Assembly (NCBI RefSeq): GCF_003525665.1
Contig: NZ_DQDX01000161.1
Coordinates: 1-10,529, forward strand
Reading direction: 5' to 3'
DNA: 10,529 nucleotides
Source: Flavobacterium sp.
GTDB taxonomy: Bacteria > Bacteroidota > Bacteroidia > Flavobacteriales > Flavobacteriaceae
The notes beneath the pieces are model-generated. The model saw only the letters and a list, made by a program, of their open reading frames with translations, was not told the origin of the DNA and did not search any database. Below, in pieces: positions 6,282-10,529 of this stretch. The position numbers and the translations under genes were made by a program. Numbering within the stretch: position 1 is the stretch's first letter; every line of letters begins with the position of its first letter.

Positions 6282-6316
6282 TGTTCTAAATTTAAGAACA
6301 AATAATTCACAAAAAT

Positions 6317-7453
6317 ATGGATTTTAATCTAACCGAAGAACATTTAATGATTCAACAAGCCGCTAGAGATTTTGCTCAAGCAGAATTGTTGCCAGGAGTT
6401 ATTGAAAGAGACGAACATTCTAAATTTCCAACAGAGCAAGTCAAAATGATGGGCGAACTTGGTTTTATGGGAATGATGGTCGATCCAAAATATGGCGGTT
6501 CAGGTTTAGATAGCATTTCATATGTTTTGGCAATGACTGAAATTGCAAAAGTTGATGCTTCTGCAGCAGTAATCATGTCGGTTAACAACTCTTTAGTTTG
6601 TGCCGGAATGGAAAAATATTGCAACGAAGAGCAAAAAATGAAATATTTAGTGCCACTTGCAAAAGGTGAAGTAATTGGAGCTTTTTGTTTGAGCGAGCCA
6701 GAAGCTGGAAGTGATGCGACTTCGCAAAAAACTACTGCAATTGACAAAGGAGATCACTATTTGTTAAACGGAACAAAAAACTGGATTACAAATGGTTCTA
6801 CAGCATCGACGTATTTAGTTATTGCTCAAACTGATGTTGAAAAAGGTCACAAAGGAATCAATGCATTCATCGTTGAAAAAGGTTGGGCAGGTTTTGATAT
6901 TGGTCCGAAAGAGAAAAAAATGGGAATTCGCGGAAGCGATACGCATTCGTTAATGTTTACTGATGTGAAAGTTCCAAAAGAGAATAGAATTGGTGCTGAT
7001 GGTTTTGGTTTTTCATTTGCTATGAATGTTTTAAACGGAGGAAGAATCGGAATTGCATCGCAAGCATTAGGAATTGCAACTGGAGCTTATGAAATTGCTT
7101 TAAAATATTCTAAAGAAAGAAAAGCATTTGGAAAAGAAATTTTCAATCACCAGGCGATTGCTTTTAAATTGGCCGATATGTATGTGAAAGTTACTGCTGC
7201 CAAATTATTAGTAATGAAAGCCGCTTGCGAAAAAGACGAAGGTAAAGACATTGCACATTCTGGAGCGATGGCGAAATTATATGCTTCAGAAATTGCGCTT
7301 GAAGTTGCGAATGAAGCCGTTCAAATTCACGGTGGAAACGGTTATGTTGCCGAATACCATGTAGAACGAATGATGCGTGACTCTAAAATTACTCAAATTT
7401 ATGAAGGAACTTCTGAGATTCAAAGAATTGTAATTTCAAGAGGATTGGTATAA
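6317..7453 (+). CDS. Acyl-CoA dehydrogenase (short-chain / branched-chain type)
   Basis: FAD-dependent enzyme that introduces the alpha-beta double bond into an acyl-CoA and passes electrons to electron-transfer flavoprotein. The 378 residues show the three-part family fold: helical N-domain (1-120), central beta-domain starting with signature 1, GAFCLSEPEAGSDA (121-134), and a C-terminal helical domain with signature 2, QIHGGNGYVAEYHVERMMRD (336-355). The catalytic base is E363 in IYEGTSEIQR, the position used by short-chain and short/branched-chain enzymes rather than by long-chain or isovaleryl ones. RKAFGK (268-273) is the usual FAD/dimer contact region. The start at 6317 follows a consensus promoter, and a strong terminator follows at 7481-7515, so the gene is probably a single transcription unit. 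Chain-length specificity cannot be read here. Confidence 0.96.
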   Translation: MDFNLTEEHLMIQQAARDFAQAELLPGVIERDEHSKFPTEQVKMMGELGFMGMMVDPKYGGSGLDSISYVLAMTEIAKVDASAAVIMSVNNSLVCAGMEKYCNEEQKMKYLVPLAKGEVIGAFCLSEPEAGSDATSQKTTAIDKGDHYLLNGTKNWITNGSTASTYLVIAQTDVEKGHKGINAFIVEKGWAGFDIGPKEKKMGIRGSDTHSLMFTDVKVPKENRIGADGFGFSFAMNVLNGGRIGIASQALGIATGAYEIALKYSKERKAFGKEIFNHQAIAFKLADMYVKVTAAKLLVMKAACEKDEGKDIAHSGAMAKLYASEIALEVANEAVQIHGGNGYVAEYHVERMMRDSKITQIYEGTSEIQRIVISRGLV

Positions 7454-7480
7454 TATAATAGTTTACACAATTATAAATTC

Positions 7481-7515
7481 AACCCCTTTCAGTTTATTCT
7501 GAAAGGGTTTTGTTT
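7481..7515 (+). terminator. Intrinsic terminator after the acyl-CoA dehydrogenase gene
   Basis: Left arm AACCCCTTTCAG (7481-7492), loop TTTATT (7493-7498) and right arm CTGAAAGGGTT (7499-7509) form an 11-bp stem with one bulged C. The T-rich tail TTGTTTTTG follows. It begins 27 nt after the stop codon. Confidence 0.9.
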
Positions 7516-7615
7516 TTGAATTTCGCATTAAAAATTATGAAAATAGCACTTTAAAATTAATAAAATATAATTTGTATTCATCGAAATAAAAATCAATGAA
7601 ATAACACTTTTTATT

Positions 7616-7702
7616 TTGGCAATAATTACGTTTCTTTGTTGCTTACTATTAGTTTACAATCAAAAAGATAGATTTTTAGATTTATTGAAATTTAAATTTT
7701 AA
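7616..7702 (+). other. Gene-poor stretch 7516-7749, with a possible 28-residue hydrophobic micro-ORF
   Basis: The 234 bases between the terminator and the DinB gene are very AT-rich and hold no clear gene. The only protein-like signal is a frame open from 7571 to a TAA at 7700-7702 without an ATG. From a TTG at 7616 it would give 28 residues: a hydrophobic stretch (AIITFLCCLLLVY) followed by a basic tail (NQKDRF...LKFKF). That is the shape of a small membrane peptide. However, AT-rich DNA yields Phe/Leu/Ile/Lys by chance, and no start signal is visible, so this is more likely noise or a relic. Confidence 0.12.
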
Positions 7703-7749
7703 TCTAAATTGTATTCTATAACGTAAATACTTAAAAAGATTCAAGAAAT

Positions 7750-8238
7750 ATGCTGATTCCATCTATTCAAAAAACATTAAGCGAGTTGAGTGATTTATTA
7801 TCTCAATTATCTAAAGATGATTATACTTGTCCATGTTTTGGATTAAGTAATGCCACAATCGGTGAGCATACACGTCACATTATAGAAATGTTTCAATGTC
7901 TTGAAAACCAATATGAAGGTGGAATTGTGAATTATGATGACAGAAAAAGAGATTATCAAATTCAAACCGATACTGATTTCGCTAAGCAAACTATCGTTGC
8001 AATAATCAATCAATTAGACAGACCAAATAAATCTTTGAAATTACAACAAATCGTTGACGGTGAAGAATTGCTAATTGATACCAATTACAATCGTGAATTG
8101 TTGTATAATTTAGAGCATTGCATTCATCATCAAGCGCTTATAAAAGTGGCTGTTTTACAAAATGATTCCATTACTATCGACGCAAACTTTGGAGTTGCTC
8201 GTTCTACTATTGAATACAGAAAACAATGTGCACAGTAA
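7750..8238 (+). CDS. DinB-family four-helix-bundle protein
   Basis: Member of the DinB/YfiT-like metal-binding superfamily, a four-helix bundle with a His triad that usually binds a divalent metal. Some members are thiol-dependent transferases, but most are uncharacterised. In the 162 residues the N-terminal helix (1-22) is followed by TIGEHTRHIIEM (37-47-region, H40 and H43) and the late motif LEHCIHHQALIKV (121-133, H123, H126, H127), which together supply the expected metal ligands. Family size is about 150-170 residues, so it is full length. There is no signal peptide, so it is cytosolic. It is the first gene of a tight cluster: its last 13 nt overlap the NRDE gene. No clear promoter was found upstream. 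The name reflects fold, not a role in DNA damage. Confidence 0.85.
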   Translation: MLIPSIQKTLSELSDLLSQLSKDDYTCPCFGLSNATIGEHTRHIIEMFQCLENQYEGGIVNYDDRKRDYQIQTDTDFAKQTIVAIINQLDRPNKSLKLQQIVDGEELLIDTNYNRELLYNLEHCIHHQALIKVAVLQNDSITIDANFGVARSTIEYRKQCAQ

Positions 8239-8936
8239 GTTTTGTTTTTTCTAACGGAAAAGCAATTCTAACGCACAATCGTGATGAAAAGATTGCTCGT
8301 CCAAGCGCAATTGAACCTCAAAAATATTCTATAAATAATAAAGATATTTATTTCCCAAAAGATCCAAAAGCTGGAGGAACTTGGTATGCAGTTGCCCAAA
8401 ACGGAACAACAATAGTTTTGCTAAATGGTGCCGATGAAAAACACCAATTAAAACCTTCATATAGAAAAAGTCGCGGCTTAATTGTGTTGGATTTAATTAG
8501 TTCAAATTCGCCAATTGAAGCATGGAAATCTATTGATTTATCAGCAATTGAACCGTTTACTTTAGTACTTTTTCAAGATTCGAAATTGTATCAATTGCGG
8601 TGGAATGAAGTTGAAAAAACTACTTTAAATTTAGATGTTTCTCAAAATCATATTTGGTCATCATCCACTTTATATCCAAAAGATATTCGGGAAAAAAGAG
8701 CCAACTGGTTCCATACATTTTTAGATACGAAGCCAGAAGTTGATGAAGTAGAAATGTTTAACTTTCATCGTTATACAGAAGGAGAAAATCAGGAAAATGG
8801 ATTAATAATTAACAGAAATAATGTAATGAAAACCCTAAGCATTACGCAATCGGTTATAGAAAAAAATAATATTGTACTTTCGTATGTCGATTTACAAAAC
8901 CAACAAGAATTTACTAATTCAATTTTAATAAACTAA
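8226..8936 (+). CDS. NRDE / TANGO2-family protein
   Basis: The protein opens with Met-Cys followed by the family hallmark THNRDE (16-21), then ARPS (24-27) and AGGTWYAV (49-56), all in the order seen in the TANGO2/NRDE family. The family is thought to have an Ntn-hydrolase-like fold in which the Cys after the initiator Met could act as the N-terminal nucleophile. Bacterial functions are unknown; eukaryotic TANGO2 has been linked to lipid/acyl-CoA and haem handling. The 236-residue length is normal. The ATG at 8226 is well fixed because C2 must follow Met, even though it lies 13 nt inside the DinB gene. The ATP-grasp gene begins one base after its stop, so translation is probably coupled along the cluster. 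Confidence 0.9.
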   Translation: MCTVSFVFSNGKAILTHNRDEKIARPSAIEPQKYSINNKDIYFPKDPKAGGTWYAVAQNGTTIVLLNGADEKHQLKPSYRKSRGLIVLDLISSNSPIEAWKSIDLSAIEPFTLVLFQDSKLYQLRWNEVEKTTLNLDVSQNHIWSSSTLYPKDIREKRANWFHTFLDTKPEVDEVEMFNFHRYTEGENQENGLIINRNNVMKTLSITQSVIEKNNIVLSYVDLQNQQEFTNSILIN

Positions 8937-8937
8937 T

Positions 8938-9972
8938 TTGAGACTTTTTCTTCATAAACTTTTTAATTGGGAATATTGGCCGTTTCAAATTGTCTATATT
9001 CCTATTTATTTTTTATGGGCATTTTATGCTCTAAAATCGCGTTCGATTTTCTTTTTTAACGCCAGCAATCCAACTATAAAAAATGGCGGATTTATGGCCG
9101 AAAGTAAAAAAGAAATTTATGATATTATTCCTCAAAAATATTATCCTAAAACGAATTTAGTTCTGGAAAAAAGCAACTTCGAAAATGTTCTTTCCGAAAT
9201 TGAAAAGTCACAAATAAAACTTCCATTTATTGCTAAGCCAGATATTGGATTGCGTGGTTCGGCTGTAAAAAAAATAGATGCTATTGAAGATTTGAAAGTC
9301 TATCACGAAAAAGCCAATTTTGATTATTTAGTCCAAGATTTAATTCCGTTTCCCAATGAAGTAGGTATTTTCTATGTTCGATTTCCAAGCGAAAAAAAAG
9401 GAAAAATTACCGGAATTGTTTCTAAAGAATTTTTAATTGTTGAAGGTGACGGAATTTCTAGCGTTGAAGATTTGATTGTAAGAAATCCGAGATATGCTTT
9501 GCAATTAAAGATATTAAAACAAGAATACGGTGATCAATTAAAAGATATTTTGATGAAAGGCGAAAAACGAAATTTAGTTCCTTATGGAAATCACGCTCGT
9601 GGTGCAAAATTCATCGATTCAAGTAATTTAATTTCGGATAAATTGACCAAAGTAATAGATGATTTGTGTCAAGAAATTCCAGAATTCTACTTCGGAAGAT
9701 TGGATGTTATGTATGATAATTGGGCCGATTTGGAAAACGGAAAAAACTTTGCAATTGTTGAAATAAACGGCGCTGCAAGTGAACCAACACATATTTATGA
9801 TCCGAAACATTCTATCTTTTTTGCTTGGAAAGAATTGGCGCGACACATCACTTATATGTACAAAATTAGTGTAGAAAATCATAAAAAAGGATTTCCTTAT
9901 CTTGCTCACAAAGAGGGAATGAAAGAATATAAATTGCATTTGGAACAAAGTAGTAAGATTGTGAATTTTTAA
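8938..9972 (+). CDS. Membrane-anchored ATP-grasp enzyme, D-Ala-D-Ala-ligase-like
   Basis: Probable ATP-dependent carboxylate-amine (or similar) ligase of unknown substrate. Residues about 14-33 form an aromatic hydrophobic segment (FQIVYIPIYFLWAFYAL) that may anchor it to the membrane. ATP-grasp landmarks follow: a phosphate-binding Lys in FIAKPDIGLRG (97-107, K100), the hinge LVQDLIPF (131-138), GRLDV (253-257, D256) and the Mg-binding VEINGAASEP (274-283, E275 and N277). True D-Ala-D-Ala ligases lack this N-terminal segment, so that name would overstate the case. The start is TTG at 8938: a stop codon lies 9 nt upstream in frame, and the first Met (M53) would remove the anchor and the conserved-looking NASNPTIKNGG region. 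It is one base from the NRDE stop and 38 nt from the LysE-like gene. Confidence 0.82.
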   Translation: MRLFLHKLFNWEYWPFQIVYIPIYFLWAFYALKSRSIFFFNASNPTIKNGGFMAESKKEIYDIIPQKYYPKTNLVLEKSNFENVLSEIEKSQIKLPFIAKPDIGLRGSAVKKIDAIEDLKVYHEKANFDYLVQDLIPFPNEVGIFYVRFPSEKKGKITGIVSKEFLIVEGDGISSVEDLIVRNPRYALQLKILKQEYGDQLKDILMKGEKRNLVPYGNHARGAKFIDSSNLISDKLTKVIDDLCQEIPEFYFGRLDVMYDNWADLENGKNFAIVEINGAASEPTHIYDPKHSIFFAWKELARHITYMYKISVENHKKGFPYLAHKEGMKEYKLHLEQSSKIVNF

Positions 9973-10010
9973 AGAATTACTTTTAATTGGTGCAATTCGT
10001 GTAAAATTTA

Positions 10011-10529
10011 ATGCAAAAACTCAAAAACATATTCGTCGGATTTTTAATCAGTTTTATTGGATCTATTCCTTTAGGATATTTAAATGTTGTGGGATATGAA
10101 GTTTATAAAAAATTTGGAATAGAAGAAACTGTTTTCTATTTGTTTGGTGTAATTTCAATTGAGTTTTTAGTAATTTATTTCACGTTACTTTTTGCAAATC
10201 AATTAATTGGGAATAAAAAACTGATTAAGTTTATTGAAGCATTTTCAATTATTTTCATGTTTCTATTGGCTTATATTTTTTATTCTAGCGCATCAAAAGA
10301 AGCAGAAAATCAATCGGTTTTAGAAAAATACGTAGATTATTCTCCATTCGTTGTTGGATTGATTTTAAGCTGTTTGAACTTTATTCAAATTCCGTTTTGG
10401 ACCAGTTGGAATCTTTATTTGTTGAATGGGAATTATATCGAAATTTCTAAATCAAGAAAATATTTCTACGTCTTAGGAACTGTTTTGGGAACTTTTTGCG
10501 GAATGTTAGTCTTGATTTTGTCTTTAGAT
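10011..10529 (+). CDS. LysE/RhtB-like multi-pass membrane protein (3' end outside the window)
   Basis: The frame opens at ATG 10011 and stays open for 173 codons to the window edge. The protein is strongly hydrophobic, with predicted segments at about 7-29, 41-63, 73-92, 110-128 and 151-171. The N-terminal GFLISFIGSIPLGYLNVVGY resembles the first helix of LysE-type exporters (a Gly/Pro-containing helix ending near an Asn), and the fourth segment runs into FIQIPFWTSWNLYLLNG. These proteins export amino acids or related small molecules. It lies 38 nt after the ATP-grasp gene with no terminator between, so it probably belongs to the same transcript. The family assignment is by pattern only. Confidence 0.68.
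   Translation, partial: MQKLKNIFVGFLISFIGSIPLGYLNVVGYEVYKKFGIEETVFYLFGVISIEFLVIYFTLLFANQLIGNKKLIKFIEAFSIIFMFLLAYIFYSSASKEAENQSVLEKYVDYSPFVVGLILSCLNFIQIPFWTSWNLYLLNGNYIEISKSRKYFYVLGTVLGTFCGMLVLILSLD

Noticed and set aside
6376..6747. Minus-strand 123-residue open frame within the acyl-CoA dehydrogenase gene
   Set aside because: It is antisense to a region containing signature 1 of the acyl-CoA dehydrogenase; no recognisable domain.
9628..9948. Minus-strand 106-residue open frame within the ATP-grasp gene
   Set aside because: It lies opposite the Asp/Glu/Asn metal-binding motifs of the ATP-grasp domain; Phe/Ile-rich composition fits antisense of an AT-rich gene.

Overview
This window is a piece of a low-GC chromosome from a member of the Bacteroidota, most likely a Flavobacterium-like Flavobacteriaceae. 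The evidence is the protein character (TonB-type transducer with a Gly-rich linker, Bacteroidota-type ExbB/ExbD, a 408-residue Glu/Leu/Phe/Val dehydrogenase), A-rich leaders without Shine-Dalgarno sequences, and promoters of the Bacteroidota primary sigma type (TTTG, 19 nt, TAnnTTTG). It looks like an ordinary core-genome region: no insertion sequence, phage gene, CRISPR array or integrase is visible.

Layout. Positions 1-193 hold two identical tRNA-Val(UAC) genes on the minus strand, driven by a near-perfect promoter at 229-259. Next comes folC on the minus strand (266-1486), divergent from an exbB-exbD pair on the plus strand (1614-2703). A perfect 17-bp inverted repeat at 2782-2820 serves as a two-way terminator between exbD and the convergent minus-strand block. 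Read 5' to 3', that block is anmK (6230-5169), an amino-acid dehydrogenase (5091-3865) and a TonB-like transducer (3808-2864). An acyl-CoA dehydrogenase gene (6317-7453, plus strand) diverges from anmK, with its own consensus promoter and a strong terminator. A gene-poor stretch (7516-7749) precedes a tight plus-strand cluster: a DinB-fold protein, an NRDE/TANGO2 protein, a membrane-anchored ATP-grasp enzyme starting at TTG, and a LysE-like membrane protein cut by the window end.

How the genes fit together. ExbB, ExbD and the TonB-like protein could form one inner-membrane energy-transducing complex for outer-membrane transport, although they lie on opposite strands. FolC (folate polyglutamylation), AnmK (cell-wall sugar recovery), the dehydrogenase (nitrogen/amino-acid metabolism) and the acyl-CoA dehydrogenase (fatty-acid or branched-chain oxidation) are separate housekeeping functions. 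The DinB/NRDE/ATP-grasp/LysE-like cluster is the least understood part and the best candidate for an uncharacterised pathway, but nothing in the sequence fixes its substrate.
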